From Cepaea nemoralis (lineage: Eukaryota; Mollusca; Gastropoda; Stylommatophora; Helicidae), in contig JACEFZ010005129.1 in assembly GCA_014155875.1 (NCBI GenBank), positions 1 to 64,000 of the forward strand: a stretch of 64,000 bases of DNA, in the 5' to 3' direction. The translations under genes and the position numbers were made by a program. Every line of letters starts with the position of its first letter. The first letter of the stretch is position 1. This document shows, piece after piece, positions 1 to 9,486 of the stretch. Below the pieces are notes generated by a model. That model saw nothing but the letters and a program-made list of their open reading frames with translations, did not search any database and was not told the origin of the DNA.

Positions 1-1
1 A

Positions 2-319
2 AGAAACCAGAAAATTGTTAAAATGGTCGCGACAATTTCCACTCTGTTTATAATTTGCTTTGCTCCAACTACAATCATCATGCTTGCCGCTGCTTTTGAA
101 CCTGAGCTTTTAGTAACTGGACAATACATTAACTTGTCGTTAGTGTTAAGCGGGTTCATGTTTATAATGGAAGGCATAAACTCGTCAATGAATATCTTCA
201 TCTACTATCGCATGAGTAGCAAATACAGAATAATTTTAGGACAGATGTTCACTGGGCGTCACACAGTATTACAAAAAAAACATGCGTATAGCAGAAGACA
301 TGATATATTACATTGTTAA
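2..319 (+). CDS. GPCR 3' terminal exon, copy 1 (5' cut by window edge)
   Basis: The reading frame runs from the window edge to the stop at 317-319 and encodes the end of intracellular loop 3, TM6, extracellular loop 3 and TM7 of a rhodopsin-like receptor. TM6 starts after QKIVKMVATIS. TM7 ends in NIFIYYRMSSKYR, which occupies the place of the usual NPxxY helix. It is nearly identical to the exon at 6185-6793 but has a longer, different C-terminal tail after GQMFTGRH, because small indels in an A-rich run change the frame and move the stop downstream. Gastropod chemosensory or FMRFamide-like receptors are the family I recognise; ligand and expression cannot be read. No TM1-TM3 exon is seen, so this may be the last exon of a gene outside the window, an alternative last exon, or a pseudo-exon. 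Confidence 0.65.
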   Translation, partial: RNQKIVKMVATISTLFIICFAPTTIIMLAAAFEPELLVTGQYINLSLVLSGFMFIMEGINSSMNIFIYYRMSSKYRIILGQMFTGRHTVLQKKHAYSRRHDILHC

Positions 320-330
320 CTATTTAGCAT

Positions 331-576
331 TTTTTTATAATTTCGCATATCCTTTTAAAGGACATCGCTGTCAACATCAGCATCTTCCAGCTGATTGTTG
401 ATTTCTTGGCAAGATTACGCTCAGTAGTTTGCTATTTCTTTCTGAACGACCGGCTCACATACCCCGTAAGTTACCGAAGCGGCTAAAACGGCACCGATTC
501 TCATGCACGTCACGTTACTCACGAGTGTATACGGGATTACGGCGAAAATCGCTAACACCTAGGCCAGGGAGACCGG
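331..576 (-). repeat. tRNA-derived SINE, full-length copy a
   Basis: A 246-bp element in reverse orientation. Its tRNA-like head (minus strand) starts CCGGTCTCCCTGGCC and its tail ends near AAAGGATATGCG. It is flanked by a diverged 11-bp target duplication, CTATTTAGCAT (320-330) and TTGTTTGGGAT (577-587). It sits in the 3' flank of the GPCR exon. The related flank at 59.7-60.2 kb lacks it, giving a natural empty site. Confidence 0.85.
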
Positions 577-934
577 TTGTTTGGGATTAGGTGAAATAAA
601 ATGGAACCGACAGGCAAAATCCTACTATGTAAATGTAAAACAGTATGGAATAAGGCGACACAAGGAACACTGTCTCTCACGTCCCTCCCCCAACAGTAAA
701 GAAACTGCTTTATTGATGTTTACAGAGGGTAATATGGCATTCATCGAGCAAGAGTCAATGAGTTATAGATTTACAATTAAATCTCAACTGGCCATAGGTT
801 TCGGCCTTACTCTCTCTGCTGTTCTATGCCTACACAGCGAGGATCATACGTGAGAAAATCACAACACGGGAAATAATTTAGTGTTTTGTCAGTGCAAGGG
901 CAGGGCACTTATATAGTGTGTTTGTTATTTATGT
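577..934 (+). other. 3' flank of GPCR exon, conserved with the 60-kb paralogue
   Basis: No gene. The segment aligns, with many substitutions, to the minus-strand DNA just downstream of the GPCR exon at 60184-60783; examples of shared blocks are the ACAGGCAAAA(AT)CCTACTAT and GCCTACACAGCGAG regions. This suggests an old 3' UTR. The short open frame at 581-853 is not considered coding because the paralogue does not preserve it as a clear protein. Confidence 0.6.
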
Positions 935-1195
935 AGTTACTTTGAGTTAGCTAGTTAGCCAATTAGTTTGTTAGATAATTATTTATTTAGTTGGTAAGCT
1001 AGCTAGCAAATAAGTTAATTATTTATGTAATTTATTAGCTAGCCAACTAGCTAGTTAGTTAGTTAAGCCAGCTAGCTACTTATATTGTTAGTTAATAGTA
1101 AGTTAGATAGTTGGTAAGTCAGGTATTTAGTTAGTTAGTTGCTTGCTAGAAAGTTAGCTAGTTAGTTAGTATTGTACCAAACTATCATCTGTCGA
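935..1195 (+). repeat. Degenerate (GTTA)n/(TAGC)n field
   Basis: About 250 bp dominated by TAGTTAGC-like tetranucleotide steps (TTAGCTAGTTAG and variants) with imperfect phase. No gene. Its end abuts a scrap, near 1175-1200, resembling the 3' terminus of the LINE at 24.7-28.7 kb (CCAAACTATC..CTGTCGAGACGG). Confidence 0.85.
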
Positions 1196-1272
1196 GACGG
1201 AAAGGTGCCAATGAGCCACTCTGCCAGCCGCTCCTCTACACAACTGTACGGAGCAAAAGAGGAGCCCCAAAA

Positions 1273-1350
1273 CATCTGTTGACTACATCACGAGAACACA
1301 TCTGTTGACTACGTCACAAGAACACGTCTGCTAACTACGTCACGAGAACA
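1273..1350 (+). repeat. 26-bp tandem repeat, three copies
   Basis: The unit CATCTGTTGACTACRTCACR is the core of a 26-bp period present three times (1273-1298, 1299-1324, 1325-1350), followed by a partial fourth. It recurs in unit 2. The stretch 1351-1590 beyond it holds no recognised gene. Confidence 0.85.
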
Positions 1351-1590
1351 CGACTGTCGATGTAAATACAAAAGAACGAAAGAAAGAAAAATAAGAAGAT
1401 GGTAAATAAGTAAAGTAGACAACCCTTAAACACGGCTTAATGGACACCAGATACATGGCGTAAGATCTATATCTTTATAGTCCAATCGGCTTTCGGTGCG
1501 TGTTGTAGTTAGTACGATGCCGACCAAAGAGTGGTCGAATATGTGATTTATCTGCATGTAATTTAAAGGACGTCGCAATCAACACTGGCA

Positions 1591-1705
1591 TTATTTGGCT
1601 TTAACAGTCACATTCGCTATCGCCATGGGTTGTAGTTATGCCTTTTTGAAGTACAATGTAACAAACTATCGTCTGTCAAGACGGCAAGGTGCCAAGGTAG
1701 TCAGC
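1591..1705 (+). mobile_element. LINE 3'-end scrap (C2H2-tailed family)
   Basis: The segment matches the last codons and 3' UTR of the LINE ending at 28712: TTGGCTTTAAC..CGCCATGGGTTGTAG corresponds to the end of the C-terminal zinc finger and the stop. It is followed by the GCCTTTTTGAAG..AACTATCGTCTGTCAAGACGG 3' UTR block. Just upstream (1562-1590) is a short piece like the SINE tail (AAAGGACGTCGCAATCAACA). Confidence 0.7.
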
Positions 1706-2973
1706 TGGTGTATGTGCTAGTTAGCAGTTAGATAGTTAGTTATTCAGTTAGTTAGTTATTACAATTGTATAGCGAGCTAGATAGTACATAAGTACTTTAT
1801 TCACCTCCTCAGTATCCCCTTCTGTGCGTAGAGGTTGATTTCACTGCCTGAGTCCTATGAAGTTGACAGACAGGACAGATCACTGAGACAGGACAGTGAT
1901 AGTACAGGACAGGACAGTACGCCCAAGGACAGACAGACAGTTAACAGGAGCTAACTGAAAGACAGCTATCATCGACGGACTGACTAACCCCAGGTTAAGG
2001 ATAGCACAAAGTTGAGACGCATTAACGGCGACGAAGTGCATGAGTAACACGGGGTCATGAGAAACGTGATACGAGACCCAGAGCGAAAGCTGGGCAGACT
2101 GAACTGGGCGTTGGAAGTGAAAGGATGTGCCTGAGAAAGTCGAGAATGTGTACAGCTGAATCGACCGATTGCGAGTTATGCTGTGAGACTGACTCATTGA
2201 TAGAGTTTGTGTGCGCCAGCTGTGAATGCGAACGTAGTATTGTGTTGTATGAACGGATCGCATTGCTGTGCTTAACGATCATTTATGATATTGGTATCTT
2301 GAATTATAATATGATAGACAATAAAGTTAACTCTGATATATTTAATTAATTAGACTTCGACTGACATTATGTTGTACGTCACTTAATGTCAGAGTGTGAC
2401 GAGCTAGTGATAGATAGAACACACTGCAAATAATGGGGAATTTCCGTAAAGAACCCGTCATCGATAACCTCATTCCTGACACTTGTAACTCCTTACTTAC
2501 GAATAATAGACGCATCGGCGTAACGTGAAACTCACCATGTATAATTATAAAGCTGATAAAGTATTTCTCATTCATTAAAACCCCACATTTCATAAATAAT
2601 GGGGATCTCTCTTCCTTAAAATTCACATTCGATAATAGACTGAGGCTAACTATTTAGAAAACTGTTACCATATAATTTATGATTGACAAGACGACAATGA
2701 ACGTTACAAACGAACTAATAATTTTTCTGGCTGCAGCAGAGTGTTTCCAACATAACGAAGAAACTAGTACAAGTACTAACCTTTTAGTGCTGGACAAGAA
2801 CGACAGTATCGGCTACGTGACTTTTTAAAAATTCCTCTAACCAATTCTGCACCTATATTTTTCTAATGTTGTAAATCTTGAACTCTACATTTTCATAAAT
2901 TGCATTATTTCGTATCTAAGGGAAATAACCTAAATTATGCTTCCCTAATTAGATAAACATAGAATAGTTAAAT
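1706..2973. other. No recognised gene; possible 5' region of the gypsy relic
   Basis: It holds a GTTA-rich tract (1706-1760), a GACAG-rich stretch (1875-1935), an AATAAA at about 2322, and AT-rich DNA leading to the gag relic ATG at 2974. By position, part of it could be the decayed LTR and leader of the relic, but no matching 3' LTR was found. Confidence 0.35.
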
Positions 2974-5190
2974 ATGTCTACTTTAAACGAATGTATCGAA
3001 CCAGGCATTACATTAGGACAAGAAGGTGACAAGTTAGCACAATAGAGTAAAAATAAATTGACAGAGTTTCAAGATCGAGAAGAGTTGGCGCAAGGGCGAG
3101 AACAGAAGAAACGTGAAGAAGAACTGTCAGCAAAGCAAGTAGAGCTAAGAACAAACAATTACAGTTGGAAACTCAAGTAAACCTAAAGCAATTATAATTA
3201 GATCCTTAAATGCATATTGCAACCAAACACAAAAACATTAGAAATGAAAGAACACGAACAGAAATTTATTTAAAAAAAAACTCAAGGAACTGTCAAACCT
3301 TTCTGTGCAGGAGATAGCATATCAGCTTGGACTGAGAATTTTGAAACTATAATGAAACATCATGGGATTCCAAAACAACACTGGCCTATTATTTACGTGC
3401 GAAATTTCGCATTAGAACCCTGAAAAGTTATAGAGACTATCCCACAAGATCTGAGAACTGGTTATGTTTACATAAGAGAAAGAATTATGCAACACTTTCT
3501 TCTTGATTCTCAGGGATATAGATTACTGTATGTAAAACTATGCCCAAGATCTAAGCAAACATTTGTAGATTATGTCTCTGAAGTGCAGGACAATTTTTCT
3601 AAGTTGATAACAGCAGCCAAAGTTAACAATAATTTTGTTCTATTAAAAGACCTCATGCTTAGAGATAAAATCATATCATCTCTACCCACATCATTTGCTA
3701 AGTTTTTATTAGAAAACGAGTGTGACAATATCACTGAAATGGAACGAAAAGTTTCAGCCTATTTCATAGCAAATAAGGATATTTTCACTTTAATAGCTAA
3801 CGAAATAAATATTACATCTGCAGCTACTTTTAATAAAGCCAAACCACTTAGCTGCAAAACATAATCAAAGGAAAGATAAACCATTGCAAATAGTCAAACA
3901 TTGCATGGGGAATATGAGATGTGCGACGAAAACACAAGATATGAACACATCAAGAAAGTGTCATAAATAAGCAGCAGTCTAAAAGAAATCAATATAAAAG
4001 AGCCACCAAATGCTTCTTTTGCAAGATCTACGGACGCAGGTTGGCCAACTTGTAGAGGCAGGAAAATGCTAAAAAGGGAAAACGCTGTAATGAAAGAAAC
4101 ATCAAGTTCAGAAAGTGAATTAGAGAGTGAGCACGAACAAGAAAGTGTGAATGCATTACAAGTTATTGACATATTTAACATGGATAAACGTGAAACATGC
4201 AATAAATTTCAAACAGATGGCATTTTAGATCATGGCCTCTCTGTACCTATGAATTTTGAAAATTTCAATGCTGTTTTTCCTCAAAAGGGACATCAAAATC
4301 ACATAAAGATTTCATAAATGACACAACTTGATAGGTGTTACGCAATTCAGATTCCACGCTAACAGCCAACCATAGATCATTTGTATATCAGAAAGACTAC
4401 ACATGCAAACATGTAACATACAAAACGTTTACAGGTAACATCGAAAGATACCCTTTAGCGGTAGCACATATTAAAACACCTTTTGTTACTGGTAACACCA
4501 TATGTGCAGTGTTAAACAGACCATGCTGCGACATCATTGTAGACATTCTGCCTGATGTTATAGACTGCTCCGAACCACAAATTAAAGCGTGGGAAGAGAA
4601 ACATCTGCAGGATAACGCGGCCACTATATCTGCCTCAAGGAAAGATTACGATGACAACCAAAAAGAGGATTTCAGTTATTATACCCAAACATTGCCTCTG
4701 TTAACAAGAATTTAAAGTTAGAATCGGGACAAGATGTCCTACTTCTACAAATTGGTAATCAATACCTGCTATCAATATCATGGCAAGGGCCATTCAAAAT
4801 CAACAGGAAAATATCTACTGTTATTATGAAATTTTCATAAATGAGAAAAAGAATTTTTTAAAATTTAAACATGTTGAAAATATACCATTGCAGAGGTGAA
4901 AATGACAGTGCCGACGAAATAGCAGCAACGACGACGACAATCATCAACCAAATAGACACAGACAGAATAGAGCTACTAGTCCCAATTGTCGACAACACAG
5001 AATATTTTAACGAAATTAAGATCTGCACAAAGCTAACTCACAAAAACACAAAATGACAGAATTATTGACAGAGAACAATTTTTTCCAGCAAACCAGGAAA
5101 AACACATAATTCACCTCCAAATCAAACTGACAAACCAAACACCCATCATGTGTAAACCATAGTTTATCCCATTACAATACAGAGACCAAT
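2974..5190 (+). pseudogene. Relic of an integrase-first Ty3/gypsy (Gmr1-like) retrotransposon, copy 1
   Basis: Decayed gag-pol related to the intact element at 29142-37179. From left to right: the gag N-terminus (ATG 2974, then an in-frame stop and a charged coiled-coil remnant); capsid (3290-3865, including MQHFLLDSQGYR against MAHFMLDEAGYR in the intact copy); an acidic Ser/Glu stretch; the post-active-site part of the protease (4335-4560, FVYQKDYTCKHVTYKTFTGN); integrase C-terminal GPF module (4730-4880, SWQGPF); and the start of RT (about 5125-5190, TPIMCKP). The integrase zinc finger and catalytic core are deleted. Many stops and frameshifts make it non-functional. The remaining order again puts integrase before RT. 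Confidence 0.8.
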
Positions 5191-5409
5191 AAGAATTCAC
5201 TTATAGTGTTGGTAAGAATAGTGTGTTGCAAAGTGACTTCTTAGTACCTATTGATCGATGTTTGTTTTGGTTTTTTTTTGCGTATTTTCTTTTCAGTATT
5301 GGTGCCATTTGTCCAATGAATTGGTTTGTCTTATTGCATATGTTTTCCATCTTGTTTTCAGATTTGCCATTTGATGATATTATACATGCTATGTACTTGA
5401 AACTTTTTT

Positions 5410-6075
5410 CTTGCTTCAGGCGATGTTCGTAGTTATAGTCGTTACCTCTGTTTTACGTCTGATAATGCGTATTCTATTTTCCCTACACATTAAGTTTAGA
5501 CTATTGGTGCGTTCTTGTGGTTTCGCTATTAGTGCTTGGTCATCCGCAAACATGAGTTCTCGAATGGAGTAATTTGCATGTAGTTCTTCTGTGTTCTCGT
5601 TATGCGATGTTCTTGTGTTGTCTGTTTGGCTGGTTTCTTTACATATGTTGTCTATATAGGTTATGTACAAGAGAGGAAGCAGGACACAACCTTGTTGTAC
5701 TCCTGATCTTATGATGAAGGGTTTTGAGTGTCCTCCAGTTGCTCTCACTATACATTCACTGTTGTTGTATAAGCTACTACATAGGTTTGTTAGATGTGTA
5801 TTCACTCCATTCTGTTTAAGGATTTTCCACAGCTTGTTTCTATCTACTCTATCAAATGCCTTTTATTGGTCGACAAAGGCTAAGCATATTTTCCATTGAA
5901 TTCAATTGATTTTTTCTATCCGTTGTCTAAGAGCAAAAATGGCATATGTGCATTCTTTTTTTTTTTCTTTTTTTTTTTCTAAATCCAAGTTGTGTTTCGC
6001 TTAGCTCGGGTTCAATATTAGTAAGTAATCTTTTCTCAAGAATTTTCCAAAATATTTTCCCAGCACCACTCAAAA
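5410..6075 (-). pseudogene. LINE reverse-transcriptase relic, copy 1
   Basis: The minus strand encodes a non-LTR RT remnant. An upstream block (about 6065-5985) reads [20 protein letters not shown]; a motif-A block (about 5900-5840) corresponds to KAFDRVDR with one stop; and an open stretch (5805-5416) carries SGVQQGC (motif B) and LMFADDQAL (motif C, YADD equivalent). Frameshifts and stops separate the blocks, and the endonuclease and 3' end are absent. The family differs from the other LINEs in the window. Confidence 0.75.
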
Positions 6076-6080
6076 GACAT

Positions 6081-6143
6081 TATATATATATGCCGGTCTC
6101 TCTGGCCGAGGAGTTACAACACTTTCTCCGTAATCTCCGTAAT
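6081..6143 (+). repeat. (TA)n plus truncated SINE head at the duplication joint
   Basis: A short TA run (6081-6090) is followed by the SINE head GCCGGTCTCTCTGGCCGAG (from 6092), which breaks off after CTCCGTAAT. The octamer TCCGTAAT occurs twice in a row (6127-6134 and 6136-6143). After it the sequence is GPCR intron. The equivalent SINE at 12705 continues for about 190 bp. Confidence 0.85.
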
Positions 6144-6184
6144 AATTTGTATTGATGCTTTGTTCCTTTGTTTTTCATATTTAG
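6144..6184 (+). other. Intron end and splice acceptor of GPCR copy 2
   Basis: This T-rich intron tail ends in CATATTTAG before GTTAAAAGTATTGTGACC. The minus-strand paralogue has the matching tail CACATTTAG before GTGAAGAGTATTATGACC, so the acceptor is conserved. Confidence 0.7.
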
Positions 6185-6793
6185 GTTAAAAGTATTGTGA
6201 CCCCAACCAGAACAACGGTAGCAACTGTTGGCATCTTCATTGTCTTTACATTTAGCGGCACACCTGTGTATGTTGTGAACAGTCTAGGCTTGAAGTTTTC
6301 AACTGTCAGAAACAAGACAATTGTTGGGCTTATTTTCAGAGAAGACAAATTCGCCGTTGAGACAATTACTTTTTTAATCAACAACTTTATGATTCCGTTT
6401 TCCGCATTTGCAATCATTACAATCTGCACAATAATTCTGACAATACACCTACGTCGACGACAAAAATGGACAAATACAGTAATCAATGTCACACTGGCTC
6501 ATAAAATGTCGAAAAGAAACCAGAAAATTGTTAAAATGGTCGCGACAATTTCCACTCTGTTTATAATTTGCTTTGCTCCAACTACAATCATCATGCTTGC
6601 CGCTGCTTTTGAACCTGAGCTTTCAGTAACTGGACAATACATTAACTTGTCGTTAGTGTTAAGCGGGTTCATGTATATAATGGAAGACATAAACTCGTCA
6701 ATGAATATCTTCATCTACTATCGCATGAGTAGCAAATACAGAATAATTTTAGGACAGATGTTCACTGGGCGTCACATAGTAATAAAAAAATAA
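6185..6793 (+). CDS. GPCR 3' terminal exon, copy 2 (TM4-TM7)
   Basis: The exon follows a pyrimidine-rich acceptor ending TTTCATATTTAG (AG at 6183-6184). It reads in one frame from 6185 to the TAA at 6791-6793, about 202 residues. In order: TM4 (about residues 9-32, TTVATVGIFIVFTFSG), extracellular loop 2, TM5 (about 61-88), a basic loop 3 with LRRRQKW, TM6 (from KMVATISTLFIICFAP) and TM7 ending NIFIYYRMSSKYR. This is the second half of a class A GPCR; the DRY box would be in a missing 5' exon. The family resembles gastropod chemosensory or FMRFamide-type receptors, and it would act in the plasma membrane of a sensory or neural cell (inference). The exon at 60184-60783 shares the boundary and reading phase. 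Absence of any TM1-TM3 exon in the 6.5-kb unit suggests an alternative last exon or an orphaned duplicate. Confidence 0.75.
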   Translation, partial: VKSIVTPTRTTVATVGIFIVFTFSGTPVYVVNSLGLKFSTVRNKTIVGLIFREDKFAVETITFLINNFMIPFSAFAIITICTIILTIHLRRRQKWTNTVINVTLAHKMSKRNQKIVKMVATISTLFIICFAPTTIIMLAAAFEPELSVTGQYINLSLVLSGFMYIMEDINSSMNIFIYYRMSSKYRIILGQMFTGRHIVIKK

Positions 6794-6843
6794 CATGCGT
6801 ATAGCAGAAGACATGATATATTACATTGTTAACTATTTAGCAT

Positions 6844-7090
6844 TTTTTTTATAATTTCGCATATCCTTTTAAAGGACATCGCTGTCAACATCAGCATCTT
6901 CCAGCTGATTGTTGATTTCTTGGCAAGATTACGCTCAGTAGTTTGCTATTTCTTTCTGAACGACCGGCTCACATACCCCGTAAGTTACCGAAGCGGCTAA
7001 AACGGCACCGATTCTCGTGCACGTCACGTTACTCATGAGTGTATACGGGTTTACGGCGAAAATCGCCAACACCTAGGCCAGGGAGACCGG
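6844..7090 (-). repeat. tRNA-derived SINE, full-length copy b
   Basis: This is the unit-2 counterpart of the SINE at 331-576, in the same position and orientation. It was carried by the tandem duplication and is not an independent insertion. Confidence 0.87.
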
Positions 7091-8104
7091 TTGTTTGGGA
7101 TTAGGTGAAATAAAATGGAACCGACAGGCAAAATCCTACTATGTAAATGTAAAACAGTATGGAATAAGGCGACACAAGGAACACTGTCTCTCACGTCCCT
7201 CCCCCATCAGTAAAGAAACTGCTTTATTGATGTTTAAAGAGGGTAATATGGCATTCATCGAGCAAGAGTCAATCAGTTATAGATTTACAATTAAATCTCA
7301 ACTGGCCATAGGTTTCGGCCTTACTCTCTCTGATGTTCTATGCCTACACAGCGAGGATCATACGTGAGAAAATCACAACACGGGAAAGAATTTAGTGTTT
7401 TATCAGTGCAAGGGCAGGGCACTTATATAGTGTGTTTGTTATTTATGTAGTTACTTTGAGTTAGCTAGTTAGCCAATTAGTTTGTTAGATAATTGTTTAT
7501 TTAGTTGGTAAGCTAGCTAGCAAATAAGTTCATTATTTATGTAATTTATTAGCTAGCCAACTAGCTAGTTAGTTAGTTAAGCCAGCTAGCTACTTATATT
7601 GTTAGTTAATAGTAAGTTAGATAGTTGGTAAGTCAGGTATTTAGTTAGTTAGTTGCTTGCTAGAAAGTTAGCTAGTTAGTTAGTAATGTACCAAACTATC
7701 ATCTGTCGAGACGGAAAGGTGCCAATGAGCCACTCTGCCAGCCGCTCCTCTACACAACTGTTCGGAACAAAAGAGGAGCCCCAAAACATCTGTTGACTAC
7801 ATCACGAGAACACATCTGTTGACTACGTCACAAGAACACGTCTGCTGACTACGTCACGAGAACACGACTGTCGGTGTAAATACAAAAGAACGAAAGAAAG
7901 AAAAATAAGAAGATGGTAAATAAGTAAAGTAGACAACCCTTAAACACGGCTTAATGGACACCAGATACATGGCGTAAGATCTATATCTTTATAGTCCAAT
8001 CGGCTTTCGGTGCGTGTTGTAGTTAGTACGATGCCGGCCAAAGAGTGGTCAAATATGTGATTTATCTGCATGTAATTTAAAGGACGTCGCAATCAACACT
8101 GGCA
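7091..8104 (+). other. GPCR 3' flank and short-repeat field, unit 2
   Basis: This is the unit-2 copy of 577-1590: the conserved GPCR 3' flank (7091-7448), the (GTTA)n field (7449-7705), the 26-bp tandem repeat (about 7787-7864) and unassigned DNA. I see no gene. Confidence 0.75.
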
Positions 8105-8219
8105 TTATTTGGCTTTAACAGTCACATTCGCTATCGCCATGGGTTGTAGTTATGCCTTTTTGAAGTACAATGTAACAAACTATCGTCTGTCAAGACGGCA
8201 AGGTGCCAAGGTAGTCAGC
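8105..8219 (+). mobile_element. LINE 3'-end scrap, unit 2 copy
   Basis: Counterpart of 1591-1705: the end of the C-terminal finger and stop of the C2H2-tailed LINE, then its 3' UTR block. Confidence 0.7.
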
Positions 8220-9486
8220 TGGTGTATGTGCTAGTTAGCAGTTAGATAGTTAGTTATTCAGTTAGTTAGTTATTACAATTGTATAGCGAGCTAGATAGTA
8301 CATAAGTACTTTATTCACCTCCTCAGTATCCCCTTCTGTGCGTAGAGGTTGATTTCACTGCCTGAGTCCTATGAAGTTGACAGACAGGACAGATCACTGA
8401 GACAGGACAGTGATAGTACAGGACAGGACAGTACGCCCAAGGACAGACAGACAGTTAACAGGAGCTAACTGAAAGACAGCTATCATCGACGGACTGACTA
8501 ACCCCAGGTTAAGGATAGCACAAAGTTGAGACGCATTAACGGCGACGAAGTGCATGAGTAACACGGGGTCATGAGAAACGTGATACGAGACCCAGAGCGA
8601 AAGCTGGGCAGACTGAACTGGGCGTTGGAAGTGAAAGGATGTGCCTGAGAAAGTCGAGAATGTGTACAGCTGAATCGACCGATTGCGAGTTGTGCTGTGA
8701 GACTGACTTATTGATAGAGTTTGTGTGCGCCAGCTGTGAATGCGAACGTAGTATTGTGTAGTATGAACGGATCGCATTGCTGTTCTTAACGATCATTTAT
8801 GATATTGGTATCTTGAATTATAATATGATAGACAATAAAGTTAACGCTGATATATTTAATTAATTAGACTTCGACTGACATTGTGTTGTACGTCACTTAA
8901 TGTCAGAGTGTGACGAGCTAGTGATAGATAGAACACACTGCAAATAATGGGGAATTTCCGTAAAGAACCCGTCATCGATAACCTCATTCCTGACACTTGT
9001 AACTCCTTACTTACGAATAATAGACGCATCGGCGTAACGTGAAACTCACCATGTATAATTATACAGCTGATAAAGTATTTCTCATTCATTAAAACCCCAC
9101 ATTTCATAAATAATGGGGATCTCTCTTCCTAAAAATTCACATTCGATAATAGACTGAGGCTAACTATTTAGAAAACTGTTACCATATAATTTATGATTGA
9201 CAAGACGACAATGAACGTTACAAACGAACTAATAATTTTTCTGGCTGCAGCAGAGTGTTTCCAACATAACGAAGAAACTATACAAGTACTAACCTTTTAG
9301 TGCTGGACAAGAACGACAGTATCGGCTACGTGACTTTTTAAAAATTCCTCTAACCAATTCTGCACCTATATTTTTCTAATGTTGTAAATCTTGAACTCTA
9401 CATTTTCATAAATTGCATTATTGCGTATCTAAGGGAAAGAACCTAAATTATGCTTCCTACATTAGATAAACATAGAATAGTTAAAT
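8220..9486. other. No recognised gene (unit 2 copy of 1706-2973)
   Basis: GTTA tract, GACAG-rich stretch and AT-rich DNA up to the gag relic. The minus-strand open frame at 8394-8777 is a low-complexity shadow of the GACAG stretch. Confidence 0.5.

Larger units (their letters stand above)
1..6143 (+). repeat. Tandem segmental duplication, unit 1 (left end outside window)
   Basis: This segment repeats at 6144-12704 with a constant offset of 6513-6514 bp and only scattered substitutions and small indels by eye. The same order recurs in both units: GPCR exon, SINE, tetranucleotide field, 26-bp tandem repeat, LINE 3' scrap, gypsy relic and minus-strand LINE relic. By extrapolation its left edge lies about 370 bp before the window. 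Confidence 0.95.

Noticed and set aside
581..853. 90-codon open frame present in both tandem units
   Set aside because: It lies in the GPCR 3' flank, partly next to the SINE, and the aligned region at 59.7-60.0 kb does not keep the same protein.
935..1195. (GTTA)n field as a telomere-like or CRISPR-like array
   Set aside because: The phase is irregular and the unit is not a known telomere motif; there are no spaced identical repeats. It is a degenerate tetranucleotide repeat.
1880..2263. 127-codon minus-strand frame repeated in unit 2
   Set aside because: It arises from GACAG-rich low-complexity DNA and has no domain; duplication alone explains its conservation.
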